DNA of 64,000 nucleotides, taken from positions 124,001 to 188,000 of the forward strand of contig CAXBGS010000004.1 in NCBI GenBank assembly GCA_963975425.1, read 5' to 3'. Below are positions 12,580 through 21,340 of this stretch, one piece after another; the stretch's first letter is position 1, and each line of letters starts with the position of its first letter. The stretch comes from CAXBGS01 sp963975425 (GTDB lineage Bacteria > Planctomycetota > Planctomycetia > Pirellulales > Pirellulaceae). The notes beneath the pieces were generated by a model. The model made no database searches, was not told the origin of the DNA, and saw only the letters and a list, made by a program, of their open reading frames with translations. The position numbers and the translations under genes are program-made.

Positions 12580-12594
12580 CCGTGCATCCGTCTG

Positions 12595-12609
12595 GCGAGA
12601 TCTTCTCGC
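12595..12609. terminator. Short hairpin after the LacI-type gene
   Basis: gcgaga and tctcgc form a perfect 6-bp stem with a 3-base loop just after the regulator stop. There is no T-tract, so termination is only one option; it could also belong to the 5' leader of the DUF1559 transcript. Confidence 0.3.
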
Positions 12610-12679
12610 GGGACATTCCCCGCTTCAAAACCATCATTAGACATTATCGCTTCCTCTTCTTTTCTTAGGAACAACCACA

Positions 12680-13915
12680 ATGCGTCGACAGAAAAACCCG
12701 AGAGCCGCTTTTACGCTCGTCGAGCTATTGGTCGTGATCGCGATCATTGGCGTCTTGGTCGGTCTGTTATTGCCGGCAGTACAAGCGGCTCGCGAAGCCG
12801 CGCGGCGAATGAGCTGCAGTAACAACTTCAAACAAATTGGTTTGGCCGTCCACAACTACCATTCCGCGTACACCCAATTGCCAAAGCAAAAGACAGGCAC
12901 CGGACTGGACCCGAACACCATGGCCTGGTGGGAAGGAAGCGATCGGACGAACCAGGGACAACTCAGCTGGCTTGTCCCCATCCTGCCGTTCATCGAACAG
13001 CAGGCGATGTGGGAAGAAGTTTCCAATCCGCTGGGATACGAATTAGATCCGACATCAGGTGCGCGTGTCGTTCGCACACCACCTTGGAACGCGTTCGGCC
13101 CCAAAGCGGGAACCAATGTGGCCTATCCGCCGACAATGACGGAAATTCAAACTTTCCGATGTCCATCCGACCCCGGCTTCGGTCTGCCGGCGATGGGACG
13201 AACGAACTACGCATGTTGTCTCGGTGATTCGTTTTCTAAAGCGGAAACCGGACCGGTCAATGGGCAGCTGGTCGAAACGTCAGGTGACGCCCAGTGGAGC
13301 CGTGCCGGCCAGCGAGGCGCGTTCGTTTGCCATACCAAGATGCGGTTCCGTGACATCCTGGATGGGCTTTCTAACACCATCATCGCTGGCGAAATCAATA
13401 CGGACCTGGGCGACAACGATATCACAACCATGGGTGCAATTCGCTTGAATGATCCAGCGACCGGCGTCAAAGCGATGCCGTCGGCCTGCGTCAACAATGG
13501 ACTCGCCGATCCGCTGCGTCCACGTTTTTGGAATCCCGCAACGCCTACATTCGCGACGGAGTACTCGTGGGGCGCCATCTACGGACGAGGTTATCAGTGG
13601 ATGACCGGCGAGCATCTTTACACCGGCATGCACACAATCATTCCGCCGAACGGCACGGTGTGCTACCAAGGCGAATGGCCTGGCCAAGAAGGCGTGTTGC
13701 CGCCCAGCAGCCGGCATCAAGGTGGATGCCACGTGCTGATGGGTGACGGTGCGGTGAAATTCATCACCGATTCAATCGAAGCCGGAAACCAAAATGCCCA
13801 CATGGTCGAAAACAATCAAACGGGAACGGCCGCTCCGGGATCACGCAGCCCTTACGGATTGTGGGGAGCTCTTGGTACGCGTTCAAGCAAGGAAATCATC
13901 GAGGAACAACTCTAA
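12680..13915 (+). CDS. DUF1559 protein with pseudopilin-type N-terminus
   Basis: This 411-residue protein belongs to the large planctomycete DUF1559 family. The N-terminus is a type III prepilin signal: AFTLVELLVVIAIIGVLVG, with cleavage expected before the Phe by a prepilin peptidase, followed by the family sequence AREAARRMSCSNN(F/L)KQIGLA. Near the C-terminus SRHQGGCHVLMGDGAVKFI is the characteristic H-x9-DG segment. These proteins are thought to be membrane-anchored, surface or periplasmic components; their exact function is not established. A small lipoprotein gene follows, as is common next to DUF1559 genes. The upstream LacI-type regulator may control it. Confidence 0.93.
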   Translation: MRRQKNPRAAFTLVELLVVIAIIGVLVGLLLPAVQAAREAARRMSCSNNFKQIGLAVHNYHSAYTQLPKQKTGTGLDPNTMAWWEGSDRTNQGQLSWLVPILPFIEQQAMWEEVSNPLGYELDPTSGARVVRTPPWNAFGPKAGTNVAYPPTMTEIQTFRCPSDPGFGLPAMGRTNYACCLGDSFSKAETGPVNGQLVETSGDAQWSRAGQRGAFVCHTKMRFRDILDGLSNTIIAGEINTDLGDNDITTMGAIRLNDPATGVKAMPSACVNNGLADPLRPRFWNPATPTFATEYSWGAIYGRGYQWMTGEHLYTGMHTIIPPNGTVCYQGEWPGQEGVLPPSSRHQGGCHVLMGDGAVKFITDSIEAGNQNAHMVENNQTGTAAPGSRSPYGLWGALGTRSSKEIIEEQL

Positions 13916-13937
13916 GATACCTGCTTGAACTCTGCAC

Positions 13938-13977
13938 AGCGGCAAGCACACAACCCTACCGTTCGTGGCTTGCCGCT
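13938..13977. terminator. Hairpin between DUF1559 and lipoprotein genes
   Basis: The arms agcggcaagc (13938-13947) and gcttgccgct (13968-13977) are perfectly complementary over 10 bp with a 20-base loop, 22 bp after the DUF1559 stop. No immediate T-run follows. It could be a partial terminator or an mRNA-end stabiliser that sets expression of the two genes apart. Confidence 0.5.
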
Positions 13978-14050
13978 CTTCGTAATCGATCAGCAAATGA
14001 TCTAGATTTTATTTTGCTCCCCTCTCTGACTTAACGCTTCGGCAACAACT

Positions 14051-14230
14051 ATGTACCGTAAACCCTCCCTTTTGCTGTGCCTGTTGGCAACGATCATGAT
14101 TCTTCCGTCGATGGTCGGTTGCGGCGGCAGCGACGAGAACCGTGTTATTATCGGCGTTGCACCGGAGTACCAAATGCGGGCCGACGCGCAGGCTGAGTAC
14201 GAAAAAGCAATGCGCGAAGCCAACAAGTAA
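14051..14230 (+). CDS. Small lipoprotein downstream of DUF1559
   Basis: This is a 59-residue protein. It has a signal sequence (MYRKPSLLLCLLATIMILPS) ending in a lipobox MVGC, followed by GGSDENR, so it should be a lipid-anchored protein. The mature part is only about 35 residues and ends in an amphipathic, charged helix (QAEYEKAMREANK). Similar tiny lipoproteins often follow DUF1559 genes in planctomycetes, which suggests a partner role, but no function is established. The ATG at 14051 gives the complete signal peptide. No Shine-Dalgarno sequence is obvious. Confidence 0.8.
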   Translation: MYRKPSLLLCLLATIMILPSMVGCGGSDENRVIIGVAPEYQMRADAQAEYEKAMREANK

Positions 14231-14366
14231 GCGAGCCAACAGGTCGGGTTAAAAGTGACGAATTTCAGTCGCTTACGGCAACCTTGTCAGCTCGTCGATT
14301 CTGTATCGAAACCATGTGTTTCCGATTCCACCACGGGCGATGGAGTCGCGCCATTGGGTGCCTCGG

Positions 14367-14609
14367 TCATCCCTGCTCGCGCAACTCTGCAATGACCTGC
14401 TTGGCACGTTCAGCATCCGATTCGAATGTCTGAACGCTGACCCAGCCGGGTGCCTCGGCGACAAAGCCCGCCGTAAATCCGCCCGTCGCAACGGACCGAA
14501 TCCCCGCGTCGGCAAGCACCGATACCAAGATCGCGGCAAGTTGTTCGGTGGGACGTTGTGCAACCGTGACTAGCTTTTGGTTGTTCAGTGATTCGGCTTC
14601 TTCGGTCAT
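14367..14609 (-). CDS. DUF2007-like protein
   Basis: This is an 80-residue cytoplasmic protein that looks like the DUF2007 fold (a small alpha/beta domain). The pattern is KLVTVAQRPTEQLAAILVSVLADAGIRS, a central variable part, and WVSVQTFESDAERAKQVIAELRE. The start is taken at the ATG at 14609 (MTEEAES); upstream codons give non-conserved sequence. It lies about 65 bp downstream of the membrane-protein gene on the same strand and may be cotranscribed. DUF2007 proteins are annotated as putative signal-transducing proteins without firm evidence. Confidence 0.75.
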   Translation of the reverse strand: MTEEAESLNNQKLVTVAQRPTEQLAAILVSVLADAGIRSVATGGFTAGFVAEAPGWVSVQTFESDAERAKQVIAELREQG

Positions 14610-14674
14610 TGTTGATCTCATTATAAGTGCGTGGAATCTGAGACTTCGCAAACGCGGCGCCAATGAGCATGAGG

Positions 14675-15775
14675 CTACTCTGACGCGCTGTTCGGTAATG
14701 CCGGCAGTGATGGCCGAGACGCGGCAGACGCGATCCAGACGTCTTCGACCTCTTGCCCCCCCGCGTCACAACGGATCAACAAGTAAATGCCGCCCAGCAG
14801 ACCGCCTGCGAGCGTGATCGCCACAACCGTTGGAAACTGGAACATCAACTGGGATGCCATGTCGCGCACATTGTCCGATGCGCCCGATGCTGACAACATC
14901 CGTTGGCACAGATGAGCCGCTGATTGCGTGATGCCGGCACTTAGCCGCACTACAACCCAAAGCGGAATGAGTGCGATCGCCAAATACATCGCTAGATGCA
15001 GGGGGCGGCGATACAAGTATTCGTAACCACGGCTAAGCGAATCGAGAGCATCGGGCTGCTCTTCATTGATCAACGATGTCCAGCCAAGGAGCACGGAGAA
15101 ATTGGCACCGAACAAGAGCACGCCGCCAACGATAGAAACAATCGCGATTCCCACCGCGAAGAAAAACTCAATCCACTGCACGCCCATCGAAACGCGAGAG
15201 ATCAAACCCAACAACATCACCGAGATACCAACGGCGAGACCACAGACCAACGGAATCGTCGCGATCAACCATGCCAGCGGCGTACGGCGTATTGCCAAGC
15301 CGGCGGCCTCCTTTGCATCCGCCAAGCTTCGACCGGCCGTCAGCAACGCACCCTGACGCATCAAGTACAGCATTGCCGGAGCCCAAGTGAATGTTGACCA
15401 AACCACGAATAATAGACTTCGCCTGAGGCTGCTCGGAAAATCTCTTCGATCAAGCAACGATGATGGGGTCGCAACCGCATAACGACCAACCACCGACTGC
15501 AACCCGCTCACTTGGACTGCGGTTCCGAATCGTGCAAATTCATCGGGCTCTTTGGGATTGCCAATCCATTGGACACCCAACACCCAAATCGCTAGCGTGA
15601 TTGCGACGGTTCCCAGCGCGGTCACGGAACCCGCAATCCGCAATACGTGCACCAGTCGCAACCAACCGAATACATCGGTCCATTCTCGCAATCGCGCAAG
15701 CACACCGCCCTCGGGCGTATATCCGGCGTGGACATCGTCTGAATCGGGTGCGTTGGTAGCGTCTGGGATGTTCAT
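14675..15775 (-). CDS. Multi-pass inner-membrane protein of unknown function
   Basis: This is a 366-residue integral membrane protein with about six hydrophobic segments. Examples are IAGSVTALGTVAITLAIWVL, LAWLIATIPLVCGLAVGISV, a pair around FFFAVGIAIVSIVGGVLLFG, LAMYLAIALIPLWVVV and VVAITLAGGLLGGIYLLI. The N-terminus is acidic and polar. No catalytic or transport motif is recognised. A DUF2007-like gene follows on the same strand. The divergent neighbour is a cytochrome-type DUF1549 gene starting 113 bp away. Confidence 0.75.
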   Translation of the reverse strand: MNIPDATNAPDSDDVHAGYTPEGGVLARLREWTDVFGWLRLVHVLRIAGSVTALGTVAITLAIWVLGVQWIGNPKEPDEFARFGTAVQVSGLQSVVGRYAVATPSSLLDRRDFPSSLRRSLLFVVWSTFTWAPAMLYLMRQGALLTAGRSLADAKEAAGLAIRRTPLAWLIATIPLVCGLAVGISVMLLGLISRVSMGVQWIEFFFAVGIAIVSIVGGVLLFGANFSVLLGWTSLINEEQPDALDSLSRGYEYLYRRPLHLAMYLAIALIPLWVVVRLSAGITQSAAHLCQRMLSASGASDNVRDMASQLMFQFPTVVAITLAGGLLGGIYLLIRCDAGGQEVEDVWIASAASRPSLPALPNSASE

Positions 15776-15888
15776 CTCACTCGGTTATCCGTCACAGAGG
15801 CGCATTTCAGGATTGTTATTGTCAACAATGGCTGCAATCTTGGCTAGAATGAGTCTTCCCTCCATCCACCCCGCCTTAATAACCTGCC

Positions 15889-18279
15889 ATGAATCGCTTT
15901 CGACGAAGCCGTCTCGAATGTTTCGGGCTTCCAGCCAACTGCTGGTTGCGAGTTTTTCTAGGCCTGCTTTCGGTTGGTTTTTCGCGTGGAATCATCGCCA
16001 ACGACTCGTCCGCGTTGACACAGACCGAGCCTCAGCGAATCGATTTTCAACGTGTCGTTCGACCGATCTTGTCAGAAACTTGCTTCGATTGTCATGGGCC
16101 CGATTCCGCGACTCGAGAGGCGCAACTTCGGCTGGATCAGTTCGAATCGGCAATGTCGGTCATCGAGCCTGGCGACGCCGATTCGAGTGAACTGGTCCGC
16201 CGTATTCTGTCGGACGATCCGGGCGAGCGGATGCCGCCGCCAAGTTCGAACCGTCAACCGACCGACGAGCAACGCAAGAAATTGGTCGACTGGATCAACG
16301 CCGGCGCAGAATACGAGAACCATTGGGCCTTCAATCCGCCGGCCGAAGTTACCGTTGTCAACTTGCCCGACGATTCCTGGTCGCGTGGGCCGATCGATGC
16401 ATTTGTGTTGCAGAAACTGCGTGCTGAGTCGCTCGATCCCTCGCCCGCCGCCGATCCGGTCACGTTGATTCGCCGCGTCACACTTGACCTCACTGGCCTG
16501 CCTGCCACGCCAACCGAAGTTCAGGATTTTGTCGAAGCCATGTCCGCCGATCCATCGGGCGATGAAGCATACGAAGCGTTGATCGATCGATTGATGCAAT
16601 CACCGCGATATGGCGAACACATGGCACTGCCTTGGTTAGAGGCGGCGCGTTACGCGGACACCGACGGTTACCAGAATGATCGATATCGGTACCAACATGT
16701 TTGGCGTGACTGGGTGATCCAGGCCTATAACGACAACATGCCCTACGACCAGTTCGTCATCGAGCAACTTGCCGGCGACATGTTGCCCGACGCGACCTTC
16801 TATGAACAGGTTGCATCCGGCTTTGGACGAAATCACCGGATCAACAGTGAAGGCGGTTCGATCCCGGAAGAATGGCGAACCGAAAACGTTGTCGATCGCG
16901 TCGATACGTTCGGAACGGTGTTTCTGGGACTCACGATCGGATGTGCGCGCTGCCACGATCACAAGTACGATCCAATTTCGCAGAAAGAGTATTACCAGCT
17001 TTTCGCATATTTTAACAACATCGCCGAATGGGGTGTCGGGCCCAACAACGGCAACAGCCCGCCGTTTATCGAAGTCCCGAAAAGCTGGCCAAATCTCGAT
17101 GAAGCAGAATCAAGATACAAAGTGCCGGAACCGGTCAAATTGCGCTCGGCACGAGCCCAGGCGGGAAACGGCCTGAAGCGCCCGCAGGCGGGTGAACCGT
17201 CGACCGTCATGGTGATGCACGAACTCGACGAACCGCGCCCGACATTTGTTCTCTCGCGAGGCCAGTACAACGCGCCGGACAAATCACAGCGAGTTTTTCC
17301 CGATGTTCCATCAGCACTGCAACACACCTCGACCGCGCCGGGTGACCGACTAGAACTGGCCCGCTGGGTTGTCGATCCCAAAAACCCGTTGACCGCGCGC
17401 GTCGCGGTGAATCGTCTTTGGCAGCAGTTTTTTGGCAGCGGATTGGTCGAATCCAGTGACAACTTTGGGTCGCAAGGTTCCCCGCCCAGCCACCCCGAAC
17501 TGCTGGATTGGTTGGCGGTCCGTTTCATCAGAGATGGCTGGGATGTTCGCGCGCTGCAAAAGAGAATCTTGATGAGTTCCACGTATCGTCAGTCGTCGGT
17601 CATCACGCCCGAATTGCAAGAACGCGATCCCAAGAACCGCCTGCTTGCACGCGGTCCTCGCTTTCGTTTACCGGCATTCACGCTGCGTGACCAAGCGCTC
17701 GCGGCCAGCGGATTGCTGGTCGAAAAAATTGGCGGCCCGTCGACCAAGCCATACATGCCGCCGAAAATCTGGCGTTCGATTTCCAACAATACCTATGAGC
17801 AAGACCATGGCGAGAACCTGTTCCGCCGCAGTCTGTATACATACTGGCGACGTACCATCCCGCCCCCGACGATGATGAACTTCAACGCGGCCGCGCGAGA
17901 GGTGTGTATCGTCAAGACAGAGCCAACCAACACGCCACTGCAGGCGTTGACGTTGATGAACAACACCGTGTTCGTCGAATCGGCAAGGTTCCTGGCCCAG
18001 CGCATGATCAAGGAAGGCCCATCCGATGTCGCAGGACGAATCGACTATGGGTTCCGCTTGGTGACCGCACGGCAGCCCACCGCACAAGAACAACAAGTCT
18101 TGCGAAAAGCATTTCGCGGGTTCGTCACGAAGTTCCGCAAAGACTCAAAGGGCGCCAATCAATTGCTCGCGATCGGTGAAACGCCACGCGACGATTCGAT
18201 CGCCGCGGCGCACCATGCAGCGATGACGATGGTCGCGTCACTGATTCTGAATCTCGATGAAACTTTGAACAAAGAGTAG
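15889..18279 (+). CDS. Cytochrome-type DUF1549/DUF1553 protein (pair A)
   Basis: This 796-residue exported protein opens with a hydrophobic export segment. A planctomycete cytochrome c-like domain follows with a CFDCH heme motif (VRPILSETCFDCHGPDS). A DUF1549 domain runs from about 165 to 375 and contains LPWLEAARYADTDGYQNDRYRY and a second CARCHDHKYDP motif. A DUF1553 domain occupies the C-terminal half (NPLTARVAVNRLWQQFFG, TPLQALTLMNN). Such proteins are periplasmic, highly expanded in planctomycetes, and often linked to polysaccharide degradation, though their redox role is unproven. The DUF1501 partner starts 5 bp later. Confidence 0.93.
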   Translation: MNRFRRSRLECFGLPANCWLRVFLGLLSVGFSRGIIANDSSALTQTEPQRIDFQRVVRPILSETCFDCHGPDSATREAQLRLDQFESAMSVIEPGDADSSELVRRILSDDPGERMPPPSSNRQPTDEQRKKLVDWINAGAEYENHWAFNPPAEVTVVNLPDDSWSRGPIDAFVLQKLRAESLDPSPAADPVTLIRRVTLDLTGLPATPTEVQDFVEAMSADPSGDEAYEALIDRLMQSPRYGEHMALPWLEAARYADTDGYQNDRYRYQHVWRDWVIQAYNDNMPYDQFVIEQLAGDMLPDATFYEQVASGFGRNHRINSEGGSIPEEWRTENVVDRVDTFGTVFLGLTIGCARCHDHKYDPISQKEYYQLFAYFNNIAEWGVGPNNGNSPPFIEVPKSWPNLDEAESRYKVPEPVKLRSARAQAGNGLKRPQAGEPSTVMVMHELDEPRPTFVLSRGQYNAPDKSQRVFPDVPSALQHTSTAPGDRLELARWVVDPKNPLTARVAVNRLWQQFFGSGLVESSDNFGSQGSPPSHPELLDWLAVRFIRDGWDVRALQKRILMSSTYRQSSVITPELQERDPKNRLLARGPRFRLPAFTLRDQALAASGLLVEKIGGPSTKPYMPPKIWRSISNNTYEQDHGENLFRRSLYTYWRRTIPPPTMMNFNAAAREVCIVKTEPTNTPLQALTLMNNTVFVESARFLAQRMIKEGPSDVAGRIDYGFRLVTARQPTAQEQQVLRKAFRGFVTKFRKDSKGANQLLAIGETPRDDSIAAAHHAAMTMVASLILNLDETLNKE

Positions 18280-18284
18280 TCCCC

Positions 18285-19736
18285 ATGACAATCAATCATG
18301 ACTCGAATCCACAATGCTCGCGGCGGTCCCTGCTGCTTGGTTCGTTGGGACTTGCCTCGTTGCTGCAAGGCGAATCCCAGGCGGCCCCGCGAGCGACCAG
18401 CGAAGGCTCATTGGCTAGCGGCGGGCTGAGCCAGCTGCCGCACTTTCCGCCGAAGGTAAAGCGGGTGATCTATCTGTTCCAGTCCGGCGGTCCGGCACAG
18501 ATGGACTTGTTCGATTACAAGCCGGAACTGAAAAACCGTTTCGGTGAAGATGTGCCAAAATCGGTCTATCCCGATGACCGAAAGACGACGATGAGTTCGG
18601 CACAAGCTTCCTTTCCGGTCGCGCCCAGCATTTTCAAGTTCAATCAGCACGGTGAAGCGGGATCTTGGATCAGCGAACTGTTGCCACATACGGCCAAGCT
18701 TGCCGATGACTTGTGTATCGTTCGTTCGCTGCACACCGATGCGATCAATCACGACCCCGCGATCACGTTTCAGTTGACGGGTTCACAAATCCCCGGACGT
18801 CCCAGTTTCGGATCTTGGCTGGGTTATGGTCTGGGCACCGACAACAAGGACTTGCCGGCCTTTGTGGCGATGAGTTCACGCGGTTCTGGCAAAGCCGGCC
18901 AACCGTTGTACGATCGCTTGTGGGGCAGCGGTTTTTTGCCCTCGCGTTACCAGGGCGTCAAGTTTCGAAACCAAGGCGATCCGGTCCTCGACATCTCCGA
19001 TCCTGGCGGCGTCTCGCGAGATATGCGGCGGCTCATGCTGGACTCCCTTGCCGAGATCAACCAGATCAAACACAGCGCCGTCGGTGACCCCGAAATCACC
19101 TCGCGAATTGCTCAGTACGAACTTGCCTATCGAATGCAAATGTCGGTTCCCGAGTTACTGGACTTTTCGGACGAACCACAGCACGTGCTCGATGCTTACG
19201 GAAAAGACGTCAACACCCAGGGCCGCTACGCGTTCAACTGCTTGCTGGCGAGACGCTTGGCCGAACGCGGAGTGCGATTCATCCAATTGTTTCACCAGGG
19301 TTGGGATCAACACGCCAATCTGCCTGCGCAAATCCGCAAACAATGCAGCGATACCGATCAACCGACCGCAGCATTGATCAACGACCTAAAGCAAAGTGGC
19401 ATGCTGGACGACACGTTGATCATCTGGGGCGGCGAGTTCGGTCGTACTATCTACTCACAAGGCAAATTGACCGAAAAGGTTTACGGCCGAGACCATCATC
19501 CGAGCTGTTTTACCATGTGGATGGCCGGTGGTGGAATCAAAGGCGGAACCAACTATGGCACGACCGATGACTACAGCGTCAATGTTGCAGAAGACGGAGT
19601 CAGCGTTCACGATTTGCACGCAACGGTGTTGCACTTACTGGGTATTGATCACGAACGATTCACGTTCAAATATCAAGGACGCGATTTCCGCTTGACCGAT
19701 GTCCACGGTCGGATCGTGAACGAGTTGTTGGCCTAA
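18285..19736 (+). CDS. DUF1501 exported protein (pair A)
   Basis: This 483-residue protein is of the sulfatase/alkaline-phosphatase-like DUF1501 family. It begins with a twin-arginine type signal (CSRRSLLLGSLGLASLL), so it is probably exported folded by Tat. Family motifs are VIYLFQSGGPAQMDLFDYKP, the histidine-rich HTDAINHDPA, IWGGEFGRT and GRDHHPSCFTMWMAGGG. It is separated from the DUF1549 gene by 5 bp, so the two proteins probably act together in the periplasm. Substrate is unknown. Tandem repeats start directly at its stop codon, and an inverted paralogous pair converges from the other side. Confidence 0.93.
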   Translation: MTINHDSNPQCSRRSLLLGSLGLASLLQGESQAAPRATSEGSLASGGLSQLPHFPPKVKRVIYLFQSGGPAQMDLFDYKPELKNRFGEDVPKSVYPDDRKTTMSSAQASFPVAPSIFKFNQHGEAGSWISELLPHTAKLADDLCIVRSLHTDAINHDPAITFQLTGSQIPGRPSFGSWLGYGLGTDNKDLPAFVAMSSRGSGKAGQPLYDRLWGSGFLPSRYQGVKFRNQGDPVLDISDPGGVSRDMRRLMLDSLAEINQIKHSAVGDPEITSRIAQYELAYRMQMSVPELLDFSDEPQHVLDAYGKDVNTQGRYAFNCLLARRLAERGVRFIQLFHQGWDQHANLPAQIRKQCSDTDQPTAALINDLKQSGMLDDTLIIWGGEFGRTIYSQGKLTEKVYGRDHHPSCFTMWMAGGGIKGGTNYGTTDDYSVNVAEDGVSVHDLHATVLHLLGIDHERFTFKYQGRDFRLTDVHGRIVNELLA

Positions 19737-19783
19737 GCACCGCTTGTTGCCGTAAGCACCACTTGTTGCCGTAAGCACCACGG
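19735..19783. repeat. 19-bp tandem repeat at a gene end
   Basis: Two copies of aagcaccacttgttgccgt (19735-19753, one mismatch, and 19754-19772) are followed by a partial third copy. The first copy begins inside the stop codon of the DUF1501 gene. Confidence 0.8.
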
Positions 19784-19817
19784 GCGGGCTGCATTATGGG
19801 CCAGTCCAGGGTTTCGG

Positions 19818-19862
19818 CGTGCCAACGCCCAGCGTGCCAACGCCCAGCGTGCCAACGATCAG
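19818..19862. repeat. 15-bp tandem repeat between convergent operons
   Basis: Three copies of cgtgccaacgcccag lie at 19818-19832, 19833-19847 and 19848-19862, the last with two changes. They fill the gap between two convergent DUF1549/DUF1501 operons. Confidence 0.85.
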
Positions 19863-19903
19863 CGTGCGGACGCGTGAAACGGTGACGACCGCTACGCGCG
19901 TCT

Positions 19904-21337
19904 CTACGCCATGATTTCAGTGGCGACTTTTCCTGCCACATCCGTCAGGCGAAAGTCGCGTCCGGCGTAACGATACGTCAGCGATTCGTGATCGAGCCCC
20001 AGCAGATGCAAGATCGTTGCGTGCAAATCATGGACGTGCATTTTGTTTTCAACCGCGTAATATCCGTAATCGTCCGTTGCCCCGTAGGCATATCCGCCTT
20101 TCACGCCGCCCCCCGCCATCCACATCGTGAATCCGTGTGGATTGTGGTCTCGTCCATTTTTTCCTTGGGCTGTCGGCGTTCGTCCAAACTCACCGCCCCA
20201 AATGACCAGCGTGTCTCGCAGCAGACCGCGGGCTTTGAGATCGGCTAGGAATCCCGCGATGGGCTTGTCCACTTCGGAGGCGTTCTTGGTGTGGCCTTGG
20301 TACAAGTTGCTGTGTTGGTCCCACTGCACCACGCTGTCGCTATGCGTGACTTGAACGAACCGCACACCGCGTTCGAGAAACCGGCGTGCCATCAAGCATT
20401 GTCGTCCGAAATCTTCGGTGACCGGGTTATCGACGCCATAGCGACGCAGCGTTGCCGACGTCTCGCGAGACAAGTCTTGAATCTCGGGCATATTCGCCTG
20501 CATTCGATAGGCAAGCTCGAAAGAGTTCAGGCGCCCGGCCAACATTTCATTGTGGTTCACCGATTCCAGGTGGTCGCGGTTCATTGCGGCAACCCAATCC
20601 AATTGCCGACGTTGCGATCGTCGATCGATGCGGGCATTGCCGATGTGCTTGATCATCGCCGCTTTGGCGGGCAACGACGCATTGCCGATGGGTGTTCCCT
20701 GGCAATAAGCCGGTAAGAACGCAGATCCCCAATTGTTGACGCCGCCGTGCGCCAGCGTTGGACAGATTGTCACGAACGCCGGCAAATTCTCATTCTCGGT
20801 GCCAAGTCCGTACGTTACCCAGGAACCTAAACTGGGGCGAACAAACTGGTCAGTTCCCGTATGAAGCTTCAACAGCGCCCCGCCGTGCGCCGGGTTGGTG
20901 CCGTGAACGCTGCGCAGCACACACAAATCATCCACGTGTTTGGCCACATGTGGAAACAATTCGCTAACAGGCAAGCCGCTTTCACCGTGATTTCTAAACC
21001 GCCAAGGCGACTTCAACAGGTTGCCCTGTTTGGCAAACGTCACGCGCGGCAAGTCGAATGGCAGCGGCTTACCATCATCCTGGGTCAACTGCGGTTTCGG
21101 ATCGAAAGTATCAACATGCGAAGGGCCTCCCTTCATAAACAAAAAGACAACTCGCTTCGCGCGGGGATGCAGATGGGGCGTTTTGGCGGCCAGCGGATTT
21201 TGATTGATCTCGCCAGCGCAGACGTTTTGCGTCCCACTTTCGGCTTGATGAACCATCGCGGCAAATGCGAGGTTGCCGAACCCAAGGGCCGAGGTACGAA
21301 GCAGTTTGCGTCGGTTTTGAATGGTGGTTTCCAACAT
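19904..21337 (-). CDS. DUF1501 exported protein (pair B)
   Basis: This 477-residue paralogue of the pair A DUF1501 protein is on the opposite strand. The N-terminus carries a twin-arginine type signal (NRRKLLRTSALGFGNLAFAAM). Motifs include VVFLFMKGGPSHVDTFDPKP, VHGTNPAHGG, IWGGEFGRTPTAQGKNGRDHNPHGFTM in outline, and the final GRDFRLTD shared with pair A. It lies 3 bp after the DUF1549 gene of pair B, consistent with one operon. It is predicted to be a folded, Tat-exported periplasmic or surface protein of unknown substrate. Confidence 0.93.
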   Translation of the reverse strand: MLETTIQNRRKLLRTSALGFGNLAFAAMVHQAESGTQNVCAGEINQNPLAAKTPHLHPRAKRVVFLFMKGGPSHVDTFDPKPQLTQDDGKPLPFDLPRVTFAKQGNLLKSPWRFRNHGESGLPVSELFPHVAKHVDDLCVLRSVHGTNPAHGGALLKLHTGTDQFVRPSLGSWVTYGLGTENENLPAFVTICPTLAHGGVNNWGSAFLPAYCQGTPIGNASLPAKAAMIKHIGNARIDRRSQRRQLDWVAAMNRDHLESVNHNEMLAGRLNSFELAYRMQANMPEIQDLSRETSATLRRYGVDNPVTEDFGRQCLMARRFLERGVRFVQVTHSDSVVQWDQHSNLYQGHTKNASEVDKPIAGFLADLKARGLLRDTLVIWGGEFGRTPTAQGKNGRDHNPHGFTMWMAGGGVKGGYAYGATDDYGYYAVENKMHVHDLHATILHLLGLDHESLTYRYAGRDFRLTDVAGKVATEIMA

Positions 21338-21340
21338 CGG

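Noticed and set aside
15552..16190. 212-codon plus-strand frame
   Set aside because: It is antisense to the membrane protein start and out of frame with the DUF1549 gene; both of those have clear features.
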